NCBI GenBank assembly: GCA_002305685.1
Contig: DBQB01000014.1
Location: forward strand, 1-59,230
Reading direction: 5' to 3'
DNA length: 59,230 nucleotides
Source of the DNA: Ruminococcaceae bacterium UBA1405
GTDB lineage: Bacteria > Bacillota > Clostridia > Oscillospirales > Ruminococcaceae
Notes under the pieces: model-generated
Told to the model about the DNA's origin: nothing
Seen by the model: only the letters and a program-made list of their open reading frames with translations
The model's database searches: none
Part shown: one piece after another, positions 1 to 8,464 of the stretch
How positions within the stretch are numbered: position 1 is the first letter of the stretch
Layout of the letters: each line of letters starts with the position of its first letter
Made by a program: the position numbers and the translations under genes

Positions 1-212
<212 letters not shown>

Positions 213-219
213 ATAAATA

Positions 220-255
220 AAGCAGTATGGCGAAAGCCATACTGCTTCTTTTTTA
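220..255 (+). terminator. Intrinsic terminator of the rRNA locus
   Basis: A perfect 12-bp stem, AAGCAGTATGGC (220-231) with GCCATACTGCTT (236-247), closes a GAAA tetraloop. It is followed by a T-rich tail (CTTTTTTTATT). It lies directly after the second 5S gene. Confidence 0.93.
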
Positions 256-276
256 TTGCCTTTAGACTTAACAAAC

Positions 277-295
277 CCCCTGGTTTTACCAGGGG
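277..295. repeat. Hairpin typical of an IS200/IS605 left end
   Basis: CCCCTGGT (277-284) pairs with ACCAGGGG (288-295) around a TTT loop. It lies about 90 bp upstream of the TnpA-like start at 388. IS200-type elements carry subterminal hairpins that TnpA recognises as single strands, and in IS200 the left-end hairpin lies in the untranslated leader. The position fits, but the true element ends cannot be fixed from one copy. Confidence 0.5.
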
Positions 296-387
296 TAAAT
301 AAAAAAGCCTTGGCAAATAAAACCTCCATGCTACAATCAAGATGGTTTGGCGACCGCATCACGAAAAAGCAAGGAGGTTTTACGCAA

Positions 388-498
388 ATGAAAAACGAGG
401 TAAAGCATACGGCGCACTCCAGTTACCGGTGCGAATACCATGTGGTATTTGTACCGAAGTATCGCCGAAAAGTGATTTGTCAGAATGTGTTGAGATAG
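388..498 (+). pseudogene. tnpA: IS200/IS605-family transposase (TnpA) remnant
   Basis: The ATG at 388 has a good AAGGAGG (371-377). The 36-codon frame begins MKNEVKHTAHSSYRCEYHVV and continues FVPKYRRKV, which is the conserved N-terminus of Y1 (HUH) transposases of the IS200 group. Family members are about 130-150 residues long. Here the frame stops at 498, before the HUH motif and the catalytic Tyr. What remains is a decayed or internally deleted copy that cannot transpose alone. It sits beside the 5S terminator and ends before the bidirectional terminator at 545-592. Confidence 0.85.
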
Positions 499-544
499 AA
501 TAATGATGATGGCTCTTTTGTTGAAAGGTGTCACAAATACTATG

Positions 545-592
545 AAAAAACAGACACGTCAGGGATGCAATCCTTGAGCGTGTCTGTTTTTT
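545..592. terminator. Bidirectional intrinsic terminator
   Basis: AAAAAACAGACACG (545-558) pairs with CGTGTCTGTTTTTT (579-592). The A-run on one side and T-run on the other let it work on both strands. It separates the transposase remnant from the minus-strand MFS gene, whose stop is at 596-598. Confidence 0.88.
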
Positions 593-595
593 CTG

Positions 596-1825
596 TTACT
601 GTGCGGACAATGTATTGGATTTGACATACCGCTGCATCCCCTCTATGATGAGAAGGGAGACTGCGCAGATCCCTGCGCCGGCTGCAAATACCGGAGAAAA
701 GCTTCCGGTGAGATCATAGATATACGGGAAGATGAAGCTGGTGGCCGACAGCACAAAATAGTTGGCGGATTGGGAGATTTGAACCTTTCCCTTATACCGT
801 TCCCGCCCGTATAGATCATAAAACAGCAGTGCCGGTACGGTTGTGCCCAGAGAGTACACCAGTCCATATAAGAGAGAGGCGATCTGCAACAGGATGACCC
901 AATGGGTTCCAAAAAGGAAAAGCAGTTGGGAAGCCAGTACCAGACAGAGAATCACCTGGATGGAGCGATAGACGCCGATGCGGTCGGTCATCATCCCTGT
1001 GAGCAATTTTCCGGAGATGTTTCCCACCATAGAGCAGCTGGTGAGGATGGCGCCAACGCTCAGGGAGTATCCCGCGGCCTGGGCAAAGGTGGGAATCTGG
1101 TTGTTGACCTGGGTGTAGGAGTTGACGCTGAGCAGTGCAAACAGCGCTACAGGAAAAATCCAGGAAGGAACGGCTTTTTGCTGGATGGCCACGATTTCTT
1201 GTCCATGTTCCGTTTCGGAGGTCTGTCCATAAGGAGTAAGGCCCAGCTTTTCCGGGGTAAGATCGAACAGCAGGCTTCCCACAGCAATCATCACAAATCC
1301 GATTACACCGGTGATCACCGAAGCCTGACGCCAGCCGAAACGTTCAATGATTTCAGAAGAAATGGGACTGTATAGAGCTCCTGCAATGCCGGAAGCCGCC
1401 ATGGTAAGGCCGATGACGGTACCTTTAAAGCGATGAAACCAGTTGCCCAAAACGATGGGGATGACCACGGTGGTGCAGCTCATGCCAAATCCAATAAGCA
1501 CCGCAGCAATGTACCACTGCCAAACTTGACTAAAAAAGGCGATCATCCAAAAGGATATGGCGCAGCAGCTTCCGGTGATAAACAATATCGTGCGCGGGTT
1601 GCGTTGGAAAAATAGGCGGGTGGTGATGCCGATGGTGGCAGCGCAGAGCAGCTGCCGAATGGTATAATAAATCGAAAGATCCCCAGCGCGAAATCCCATA
1701 TCGCTGAGGATGGCGGCAAATAATACGCCGGTGCAGTTTACCATCACACCAATGATTCCTCCCTGTACCAGTATCATACAGATGAGGACCAGCCAAGCTC
1801 GATGTGGTTTTTGTATTCTTGTCAA
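596..1825 (-). CDS. MFS transporter
   Basis: A major facilitator superfamily permease of about 409 residues, the usual length for 12-TM members. The sequence is strongly hydrophobic throughout. Visible MFS features are a charged loop between the N-terminal helices, the segment NWFHRFKGTVIGLTMAASG after the first helices (typical of the oxalate/formate- and monocarboxylate-like MFS group), and a repeat-like DRIG loop in the second half. Substrate is unknown. I chose the TTG at 1825 because AAGGAAGG lies 7 bases upstream (1833-1840). The frame is open to 1903, but the extra 26 residues are polar and have no ribosome binding site. It has its own terminator (545-592) and is probably monocistronic. 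Confidence 0.85.
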   Translation of the reverse strand: MTRIQKPHRAWLVLICMILVQGGIIGVMVNCTGVLFAAILSDMGFRAGDLSIYYTIRQLLCAATIGITTRLFFQRNPRTILFITGSCCAISFWMIAFFSQVWQWYIAAVLIGFGMSCTTVVIPIVLGNWFHRFKGTVIGLTMAASGIAGALYSPISSEIIERFGWRQASVITGVIGFVMIAVGSLLFDLTPEKLGLTPYGQTSETEHGQEIVAIQQKAVPSWIFPVALFALLSVNSYTQVNNQIPTFAQAAGYSLSVGAILTSCSMVGNISGKLLTGMMTDRIGVYRSIQVILCLVLASQLLFLFGTHWVILLQIASLLYGLVYSLGTTVPALLFYDLYGRERYKGKVQISQSANYFVLSATSFIFPYIYDLTGSFSPVFAAGAGICAVSLLIIEGMQRYVKSNTLSAQ

Positions 1826-1957
1826 CAGTGTTTCCTTCCTTCTTATCGTTCGTGACCAATTTCCGCTATGGCCCGCAATACTCTTATCATAACATAACCC
1901 CACTCCCTTGTCACACCATTTCAGAAAATTTTGTCAAGGGAAAGAGGTCAAATCATC

Positions 1958-2004
1958 AAAACAACCGGTATCTTTGGCGTTTCTCCAGAGATACCGGTTG
2001 TTTT
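1958..2004 (-). terminator. Terminator of the marR-ligase operon
   Basis: A 16-bp stem: AAAACAACCGGTATCT (1958-1973) with AGATACCGGTTGTTTT (1989-2004). On the minus strand it follows the stop of the ligase fusion (2049) and ends in a T-run. Symmetrical A/T flanks mean it could also stop plus-strand transcription. Confidence 0.88.
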
Positions 2005-2048
2005 ATGGGTGTGTTTTTTGCGCCTTTACACTCTTCCAAAAATCAGTT

Positions 2049-4580
2049 TCAGGAAACTACCGTATTTTTCAGCGAGAGGCTTCTTACCGCCTGTTCCACC
2101 AGGGCGATCAGCTCCTCCGGCGTCTTGCCTTTGGGAGAGATTGGATCGCCATAAATCACCTCAACGCGGAATTTGCGCAGTTTCTGCCAGTTGATGAGCC
2201 GGGGGAGTTTTCTCCATCGGGGATAAATCTCGTAACCGCCTTTTATGTATGCGGGAATGATGGGTACGCCGGCTTCGATGGCCAGAATGGCTGCCCCTTT
2301 CTTGAAATGGGTCATCAGACCATTTTTACTGCGGGTACCTTCCGGATGGATCAGCACCCCCCAACGCTCCTGTAACCGCTGCCGCACATTCTCCATGGCG
2401 TCTACCACCATTCCACCCCGATCCACCGGAATCATGCCACAGATTCGGGCCAAGTATTTAGACAGTGGCTTTTTGCTCATCAGCTCCTTTTTCGCCATAC
2501 AGCAGAACTTCAGGAACCGTTCCTTCTCAAAGTGCAGGGTCAGATAAATGTAGTCAAAGTTGGAGACGTGATTGGCACAGATGATATACCCTTTATCCTC
2601 GGGAAGCACCGACTGATTTTGTATGTTTACATGGTAGACGCAGGCAAACAACTTTTGTACCATATGAAACAGGGCATAATCCTTGCATTTTTTCTGTTTG
2701 GGATAATCGGACTCTTCGTCGGAGGGGACAGCAGCTCCCCCTTTTTTGCCAGCCCATTCCAGCAGCTGCGCCAGGGTGGTGTCCTTTTTGAGCAGATGTC
2801 CCAGTTGAACATGGCATTTTTCCTGCAACTCCAAAGAAAGATCGATGGCTCCCAAAGAATCGATGGCCAGATCCATAAACAATCGGGTTTGAGGCGAAAG
2901 ATCCTGGGGTTGTACACCGGCAATCCTTGCCACGATTTCAGATACCATGGAAGGGAGATCCAGCACCGGGGTGGAAGGGGTGGCAGAGGAAGGGGACTCC
3001 TGTTGTTCGAGGGCCAGTTTGCGCAGAAGATAGCGCTTGGGTTTTTGCAGGGAGGTGCGGGGAATTTCCTCCACCAGATGGATTTTGGAGAGCTGTAGAT
3101 GATGCGCCATCCCGGCGCTTCTTTGGCGAAGGGCTTCCATTGCCTGGGCCTTTTTTCCGGGTTGCGCTACGGCAAAGGCGTGTACCGCGTCGTATCCTTC
3201 CCCTTCCACCGGTACCCCACAGATTACCAGCTCTTTGAGCTGCGCAAGGCCGTTATAAAGCCGCTCAATGTCGTCGGGAGTAACCTTTTTGCCGGTGGAA
3301 AGGACGATATTCTCCTTGCAGCGGCCATTGATATGGATGTTGCCTTTGGGGTCAATGGAGCCCAAATCTCCTGAAAGAATCCAGCCATCCTTATCAAAGG
3401 CGGCACGGGTGGCTTCAGGGTCCTTAAAATATCCCATCATCATATAAGGGGAACGGATCAGAAGTTCCCCGGCCTCGCTCAGGGATACCTCAATTCCCGG
3501 ATAAGGCTTTCCGCAGGAGTCGGTGGTCAGGTTGCGTCCCCGGTTTCCGATGGTAGGAATATTGGTCTCGGTTGCCCCATAGGTGATCAGCAGGCGGAAT
3601 CCGGTCCCCATATAAAATTCGGCGGTCTCCTGCTTCATAGGAGCGCCGGCGGAACACAAAATCCGAAGCGCGCCGCCAAACCCCTGGTGAATGGAATGAA
3701 ACAGCAGTTTACCAAGGTTGACGCCGGTTTTTTGCCGCAGTTTGAGACAGAGCGGGAACAGCTTTGCAAACAGACGCTGGGTTTTGGGATTGGCCTCCAC
3801 TTTTCGGATCACCTGAGTGTGAAGCAGTTCAAAAACCTTGGGCACAGCGGGCAGGATGGTGGGATGATACTGTGCAAAAGCCTGCAAGATACTGGGAGCG
3901 CTGAGACTTTCCAGAAACCGCACCGAAGCTCCGGTCATCAGCGGGCCAAACAGCTGGCAGATCAGCCCATAAATATGGCTGTTGGGCAGGATGGCCAGAT
4001 AGCGATCCCGATGGTTCAGCCGGTTTTCCTTTACGGTGGAAGCAGCGGTAAGAATCAGCTGATCGTGGCCGTGCATAATGCCGCTGGCGGTGCGGGTGGT
4101 GCCGGAGGAAAAGAGAACGGTGGAGACACTGGGATCTCCCGGGGTGACTGTCTCCGGCACCTCAGACCCGCCCCAAAGCGTTTCCCCGCTGGTGATATCC
4201 AGAACTACAAGGGATTCAAATGTCCCCGACAGCTTTTTGGCCGCCGTGGGGCTGCTCCATACTGCCCGCACCTCGCTGAAGTCCAGCAGTCGGGCCAGCT
4301 CCGGTTGGGGAAGGGAAGCGTCCAACAGTACGGCGGTGGCGCACAGTTTTTCCACCGCCAGATAAGCGATGCTCCACTGGGGGCAGCTTTCGGAGAGGAT
4401 GGCAACCCGGTCGCCGGGACAGATGCCAAGCCGCTGCAAAATCTGGGCATAACGCTGTGCCTGCGCAAGCACCTGTGTATAAGAGAAAACTTCTACCTCT
4501 CCGTTTTCCCGTTGGTACTCCATAGCTGTGCGCCGGCTCCATCGAAGCGCCTGTCTCTCAAAGGTTTCAAAAATGTTCAT
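2049..4580 (-). CDS. AMP-dependent acyl ligase - ACP - PlsC acyltransferase fusion
   Basis: An 843-residue three-part protein. Residues 1-525 form an acyl-CoA-synthetase-like adenylating enzyme: the P-loop VLFSSGTTRT is near 156-164, YGATET near 334-339, SGDLG near 403, and the C-terminal subdomain carries basic KPKR near 513-516. Residues about 540-612 form an acyl/peptidyl carrier domain with the phosphopantetheine Ser in DLAIDSLGAID (Ser575). Residues about 640-843 form a PlsC-type 1-acylglycerol-phosphate acyltransferase with NHVSNFD (the HX4D motif, H671/D676) and PEGTRS (746-751). The simplest reading is ATP-dependent activation of a free fatty acid, loading onto the built-in carrier, and transfer to a lysophospholipid or other acceptor, comparable in logic to Aas of Proteobacteria. 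Acyl chain and acceptor are unknown. It lies 5 bp after the marR stop. Confidence 0.88.
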   Translation of the reverse strand: MNIFETFERQALRWSRRTAMEYQRENGEVEVFSYTQVLAQAQRYAQILQRLGICPGDRVAILSESCPQWSIAYLAVEKLCATAVLLDASLPQPELARLLDFSEVRAVWSSPTAAKKLSGTFESLVVLDITSGETLWGGSEVPETVTPGDPSVSTVLFSSGTTRTASGIMHGHDQLILTAASTVKENRLNHRDRYLAILPNSHIYGLICQLFGPLMTGASVRFLESLSAPSILQAFAQYHPTILPAVPKVFELLHTQVIRKVEANPKTQRLFAKLFPLCLKLRQKTGVNLGKLLFHSIHQGFGGALRILCSAGAPMKQETAEFYMGTGFRLLITYGATETNIPTIGNRGRNLTTDSCGKPYPGIEVSLSEAGELLIRSPYMMMGYFKDPEATRAAFDKDGWILSGDLGSIDPKGNIHINGRCKENIVLSTGKKVTPDDIERLYNGLAQLKELVICGVPVEGEGYDAVHAFAVAQPGKKAQAMEALRQRSAGMAHHLQLSKIHLVEEIPRTSLQKPKRYLLRKLALEQQESPSSATPSTPVLDLPSMVSEIVARIAGVQPQDLSPQTRLFMDLAIDSLGAIDLSLELQEKCHVQLGHLLKKDTTLAQLLEWAGKKGGAAVPSDEESDYPKQKKCKDYALFHMVQKLFACVYHVNIQNQSVLPEDKGYIICANHVSNFDYIYLTLHFEKERFLKFCCMAKKELMSKKPLSKYLARICGMIPVDRGGMVVDAMENVRQRLQERWGVLIHPEGTRSKNGLMTHFKKGAAILAIEAGVPIIPAYIKGGYEIYPRWRKLPRLINWQKLRKFRVEVIYGDPISPKGKTPEELIALVEQAVRSLSLKNTVVS

Positions 4581-4585
4581 CGTTT

Positions 4586-5041
4586 TTATTTCCTCTCTTC
4601 GGTATTGGTTGGCAGAAGATGAATCATCTGGTTGATATGGGTCAAAAGCCGAATGAGCTGTTCCATTTCGTCATTTCCCAGCTGTTGGGATAATTGGTTT
4701 AACAGATACTCCAGTTCCCTTTTGTGCCGCATGGCACAGTCCCGGCCTTTGGGAGTCAAGACGATGTCCACTTTCCGGCGATCGAATTTGTTGGGGTTTA
4801 CATCAACATATCCCTTTCGCCGTAAAGCGTTGAGAATGTAGGTGATTCTGGGGCGGGACAGCCCGAGATTGTGGCTGGCGGTAGACGGCGCTACCCGTTG
4901 TCCCTGTTGTTCCAAAAGATAGAGCAGCAGCCGTCCTTCTCCCTGTAAAAGTTCGCTGAGTTTGGCAATGGGCCGGGCGCGATACAGCCTCACCAGCTGT
5001 ATCACCAGGCGCCACTGCTGCTGTGTGAGATTGGTAAGCAT
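4586..5041 (-). CDS. MarR-family transcriptional regulator
   Basis: A 151-residue winged-helix protein. The DNA-binding core runs from about residue 45 to 105: a helix-turn-helix around STASHNLGLSRPRITYILNA and the wing NKFDRRKVDIVLTPKG, whose DRR..V..LT.KG pattern is the MarR signature. The ATG at 5041 is chosen because AAGGAG lies 6 bases upstream (5048-5053); the frame opens further to 5095 without a better site. It is the promoter-proximal gene of an operon with the ligase-ACP-PlsC protein, so it probably controls that gene in response to a fatty acid or acyl thioester. The ligand is inferred from context only. Confidence 0.9.
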   Translation of the reverse strand: MLTNLTQQQWRLVIQLVRLYRARPIAKLSELLQGEGRLLLYLLEQQGQRVAPSTASHNLGLSRPRITYILNALRRKGYVDVNPNKFDRRKVDIVLTPKGRDCAMRHKRELEYLLNQLSQQLGNDEMEQLIRLLTHINQMIHLLPTNTEERK

Positions 5042-5087
5042 ATCTTTCTCCTTGCCGGGCGGTTGATAAAACCGTTCCTTTCCAATC

Positions 5088-5100
5088 ATTAACACTGTGA
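5088..5100. promoter_or_regulatory. Candidate MarR operator (inverted repeat)
   Basis: TTAACACTGTGAA is a 13-bp near-perfect palindrome about 46 bp upstream of the marR start. A TTGCAT-like -35 lies just upstream on the minus strand (5107-5112). MarR proteins usually bind 13-18 bp palindromes over their own promoter. The matching -10 box is weak, so this is a proposal. Confidence 0.4.
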
Positions 5101-5247
5101 ACTATTTATGCAAACAACATCCCCATCCTCCCATGCCATTTCATCATATCATCCTCCCCGCGATGGGATCAATCGACAAAGAAAGACAAGTTGTAAAATC
5201 TGTGTGAGAAAAGGATGACGATTCTGCATACGGGATGCCTGGGGGCG

Positions 5248-6063
5248 CTATGACATTGCCCCCAGCAGCGGATCGGACAAATATTCTTCTTTCAGGAACT
5301 CCATTTCCTGCTGGGAGAGGCTGTCGGGCGGGGAGACGGTTACCATCTCATTGACCTGCTGGTATTCAATGGTATATTTTTCCACCAAACGGCGTTCCTT
5401 TTCCCGGGAGTAGACCGACGCTTCCAGATAGGAAAACATAAAATTTTCATCCAATATGGCCTGGACCTGCACATATCGGTTGGGGTCTTTCCGGTTTGTT
5501 GCGTACAGATACGCCTGATAATCCCCGTCGGGACGCAGATAGACCTGGCTTTGCATGATGTTGTACTGGGCGGTGGTGGAGGCAGGAATCCCCAGGGTAT
5601 CCTGCTGAATCTGGTTTTGATGACGGTTGAAGATATCGATAAACCAGTCTCCGTTGTGTTTATAATAGTAAAAGGTACCGTCGTAATAGTTGGGTTCGGG
5701 GTAATACCAAAACACAATGGGCTGGCGCTGCTGATAGGTTAGGATGCGCTTGTCGTCCTCGGTTTGGGTAAAGGTGATGGTCTCGGTGGTGGAGGAGACA
5801 AAATCATACAGGCTTTCAAAGGAGCAGGAAGTTTTGATGATCTTGCCGCTGGTCATCCCTCCCAGAAAATCATAATATAGGGTGATGGCAGACAGCTGCT
5901 GCTCTGGCGTACTCAGCTGTTCCACAGGGTACAGCCGGTTGCGATGCAATTTTCGATATAGTCCCCAGGAAAAAACAATCAAAAGGCACAGCAGGACCAA
6001 CATCAGAATCACACAGATCCTGATGCGTTTGTTGTACCAAATTTTTTTCACGAAGCGCAGCAT
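5248..6063 (-). CDS. Single-pass membrane protein of unknown function
   Basis: About 271 residues, with no family recognised. After a short basic N-terminus (MLRFVKKIWYNKRIRI) comes one hydrophobic helix rich in V, L and I (about residues 15-37). The long remainder is probably extracytoplasmic: aromatic-rich, with alternating polar/hydrophobic segments suggesting a beta-rich domain (several Tyr-dense stretches around residues 100-140), and an acidic C-terminus. No Cys pairs or catalytic motif stand out. The ATG at 6063 follows GGAGAG at good spacing; the frame opens to 6123 without support. It is divergent from typA, and the space between them holds the typA promoter. Confidence 0.65.
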   Translation of the reverse strand: MLRFVKKIWYNKRIRICVILMLVLLCLLIVFSWGLYRKLHRNRLYPVEQLSTPEQQLSAITLYYDFLGGMTSGKIIKTSCSFESLYDFVSSTTETITFTQTEDDKRILTYQQRQPIVFWYYPEPNYYDGTFYYYKHNGDWFIDIFNRHQNQIQQDTLGIPASTTAQYNIMQSQVYLRPDGDYQAYLYATNRKDPNRYVQVQAILDENFMFSYLEASVYSREKERRLVEKYTIEYQQVNEMVTVSPPDSLSQQEMEFLKEEYLSDPLLGAMS

Positions 6064-6249
6064 TCGGTTCTCTCCTTTGCAGGTGAAAATGGAAGAGATA
6101 GGGAGAAGAAAAGCAGGAATCATGCCATTTTTTCACCCAAACGCCTTTCAGTTTATTTTACAACATATTTCGAAAAAAGTACACAAAAAAACATATGGAT
6201 TCCAGAAAATGTTTATCGGAATTGAAAGGCGCGAAAAGGGGTGTATTTT

Positions 6250-6258
6250 TGGTATAAT
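6250..6258 (+). promoter_or_regulatory. Extended -10 promoter of typA
   Basis: TGGTATAAT is an extended -10 box (TG at 6250-6251, TATAAT at 6253-6258). No good -35 lies at 16-18 bp; TTGAAA at 6222-6227 is too far away. The start point would be near 6265, giving a leader of about 90 nt that contains the hairpin at 6288-6308. Confidence 0.6.
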
Positions 6259-6287
6259 AGAGGTGTGTGATTCTGCTTTTTTCCCCA

Positions 6288-6313
6288 AGCCGCCGGTATG
6301 AGGCGGCTGTTTT
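6288..6313 (+). promoter_or_regulatory. Terminator-like hairpin in the typA leader
   Basis: AGCCGCC (6288-6294) pairs with GGCGGCT (6302-6308) and is followed by GTTTTAT. It lies between the extended -10 and the ribosome binding site of typA. It could be an attenuator or an RNA-stabilising 5' hairpin; the U-run is short. Confidence 0.4.
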
Positions 6314-6352
6314 ATGATAGGTTTTCAGACTGATAAGAAAGAGGAGAGACGC

Positions 6353-8170
6353 TTGATTAGAGAAGATTTGAGAAACATTGCCATTATCGCCCACGTTGAC
6401 CACGGCAAGACCACTTTGGTCAATGAGATGCTCAAACAGGGCGGTGCGTTCCGGGAAAACCAGGTGGTGGAGGACCGGGTGATGGACTCCAACGCGTTGG
6501 AACGTGAGCGGGGTATTACCATTCTGGCCAAAAATACCGCGGCTTACTATAACGGCGTTAAGATCAACATTGTGGATACGCCCGGACACGCTGATTTCGG
6601 CGGCGAGGTAGAACGTGTCTTAAAGATGGTCAACGGCGTGGTACTGTTGGTGGATGCCTTTGAGGGGCCGATGCCGCAGACCCGTTTTGTGCTGCAAAAA
6701 TCGTTGGAACTGGGACATAAGGTGATTGTGGTGGTCAACAAGGTGGATCGCCCCGACGCCCGGCCGGCGGAGATTGAGGACGAGGTGTTGGAGCTGTTTA
6801 TGGAGCTCAACGCCACCGACGAGCAGCTGGACAGCCCCTTTGTCTACTGTTCCGGGCGGGATGGCACCGCCTCCTTTGATCCCTACCATCAGACCTCGGA
6901 CCTGAAGCCGCTGTTTGACACCATCCTCAAACACATCCCTGCGCCGGAGGGAGAGGCAGACGGACCTTTCCAGATGCTGGTTTCCTCCATCGACTACAAC
7001 GATTATGTAGGCAGAATTGCCATTGGACGGATTGAGCGGGGCACCATCTCCCAAAACCAGGAGGTAATGATCTGCGATTATCATAATCCCGATACCCGTT
7101 ATAAGGGCAAGGCGGTCAACATTTACCAGATTGAGGGGCTTAAACGTGTCCCGGCCACCGAGGCAAAGATGGGAGATATCGTTTGTATCTCCGGTATCGA
7201 GAATGTAACCATCGGCGAGACCCTCACCGCGGTGGACTGTGTGGAGCCGATTCCCTTTGTCAAGATCAGCGAGCCCACGGTGGAGATGACCTTCTCGGTC
7301 AACGACAGCCCCTTTGCGGGACGGGAAGGAAAGTTTGTCACCTCCCGGCATCTGCGGGATCGTCTGTTCCGGGAGCTGCTCAAAGATGTATCGCTGCGGG
7401 TTTCCGAGACCGATTCCACCGACAGCTTTACGGTAGCCGGACGGGGAGAGATGCATCTTTCCATCCTCATCGAAACCATGCGCCGGGAAGGCTATGAGTT
7501 CCAGGTCAGCACCCCCCGCGTACTGTACAAAGAGATCGACGGGGTGCGCTGTGAGCCGATGGAACGGCTGCTGGTGGATGTTCCGGCGGACTGTGTCGGC
7601 TCGGTGATGGAGAAGATGGGTACCCGTAAAGCGGAGCTGCAGAAGATGGAACCGCAGGGCACCCGTACCCAGCTGGAGTTTATCATTCCCTCCAGAGGTC
7701 TGTTTGGGTACCGCAATGAATTTTTGACCGATACCCGGGGAGAGGGAATCATGAACACCCTTTTTGAGGGATATGAACCATACAAGGGGGAGATTGCCAA
7801 ACGTTCCCAGGGTTCTCTGATTGCCTTTGAGTCCGGTGAGTCGGTGACCTATGGCCTGTACAACGCCCAGGAGAGAGGCATCCTGTTCATCCCTGCCGGC
7901 GTACAGGTGTACGAGGGGATGATCGTGGGATCTAACCCCAAGGGGGACGATATGGCGGTCAATGTCTGCAAACGCAAACACATCACCAATATGCGGGCTT
8001 CCGGAAGCGACGAAGCGCTGCGCTTGGTTCCTTACAAGAGAATGAGCTTGGAGGAATCCCTGGAGTTTATCGCCGACGATGAGCTGGTGGAGGTTACGCC
8101 CAAGAGCATCCGTCTGAGAAAACGGATCCTGGACAACTCTCAGCGTCTGAAAGCGGCAAGCAGAAAATAA
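6353..8170 (+). CDS. typA: Ribosome-associated GTPase TypA/BipA
   Basis: A translational GTPase of the EF-G/LepA class, 605 residues, matching the usual TypA length of about 600-615. It binds the ribosome and supports 50S assembly and growth under stress or cold. Visible motifs near the N-terminus are the G1 loop AHVDHGKTTL, G2 in RERGITI, G3 DTPGHADFGGE and G4 NKVDRPDARP. Domains II, III and V follow, and the C-terminus carries the TypA-specific region (EGYEPYKGEI, then YGLYNAQERG). I chose the TTG at 6353 because GAGGAGAG lies at proper spacing and the product then begins LIREDLRNIAIIAHVDHG, where relatives begin. It has its own promoter and a terminator at 8208-8253. Confidence 0.96.
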   Translation: MIREDLRNIAIIAHVDHGKTTLVNEMLKQGGAFRENQVVEDRVMDSNALERERGITILAKNTAAYYNGVKINIVDTPGHADFGGEVERVLKMVNGVVLLVDAFEGPMPQTRFVLQKSLELGHKVIVVVNKVDRPDARPAEIEDEVLELFMELNATDEQLDSPFVYCSGRDGTASFDPYHQTSDLKPLFDTILKHIPAPEGEADGPFQMLVSSIDYNDYVGRIAIGRIERGTISQNQEVMICDYHNPDTRYKGKAVNIYQIEGLKRVPATEAKMGDIVCISGIENVTIGETLTAVDCVEPIPFVKISEPTVEMTFSVNDSPFAGREGKFVTSRHLRDRLFRELLKDVSLRVSETDSTDSFTVAGRGEMHLSILIETMRREGYEFQVSTPRVLYKEIDGVRCEPMERLLVDVPADCVGSVMEKMGTRKAELQKMEPQGTRTQLEFIIPSRGLFGYRNEFLTDTRGEGIMNTLFEGYEPYKGEIAKRSQGSLIAFESGESVTYGLYNAQERGILFIPAGVQVYEGMIVGSNPKGDDMAVNVCKRKHITNMRASGSDEALRLVPYKRMSLEESLEFIADDELVEVTPKSIRLRKRILDNSQRLKAASRK

Positions 8171-8207
8171 ACATGGATGGCCGCACGGTTTGGTGCGGCA
8201 AGTCAAT

Positions 8208-8253
8208 AAGGGCGGGAGAATGTCTTATGGCAGGCTTCCCGCCCTTTGTTTTT
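8208..8253 (+). terminator. Terminator of typA
   Basis: AAGGGCGGGA (8208-8217) pairs with TCCCGCCCTT (8237-8246), followed by TGTTTTTCC. It lies 38 bp after the typA stop. Confidence 0.88.
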
Positions 8254-8464
8254 CCATTGTAAAATGTGATAAGCGGTATTTGGGCAGATGAATCCTGTAT
8301 AAGGAAATTTTTGCCATTGTTCTTGACTTTAGAATACAGAAACAGGATAATGATATTAGGTCAGAAGATGGATGCTCGTTTGAATTATGAGCTTGAGCAA
8401 AGACACTGCTATATTGCAAACCCTAGTTTCCAATATAACGTGAGATTTGAAATAAGGGGTACTT

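Noticed and set aside
6222..6227. TTGAAA as -35 box of typA
   Set aside because: It is 25 bp from the TATAAT, too far for a sigma-A promoter. The extended -10 alone is the better reading.
6620..8206. Long minus-strand frame (528 codons) opposite typA
   Set aside because: It is the antisense shadow of a strongly biased coding region, has no ribosome binding site and shows no recognisable motif.
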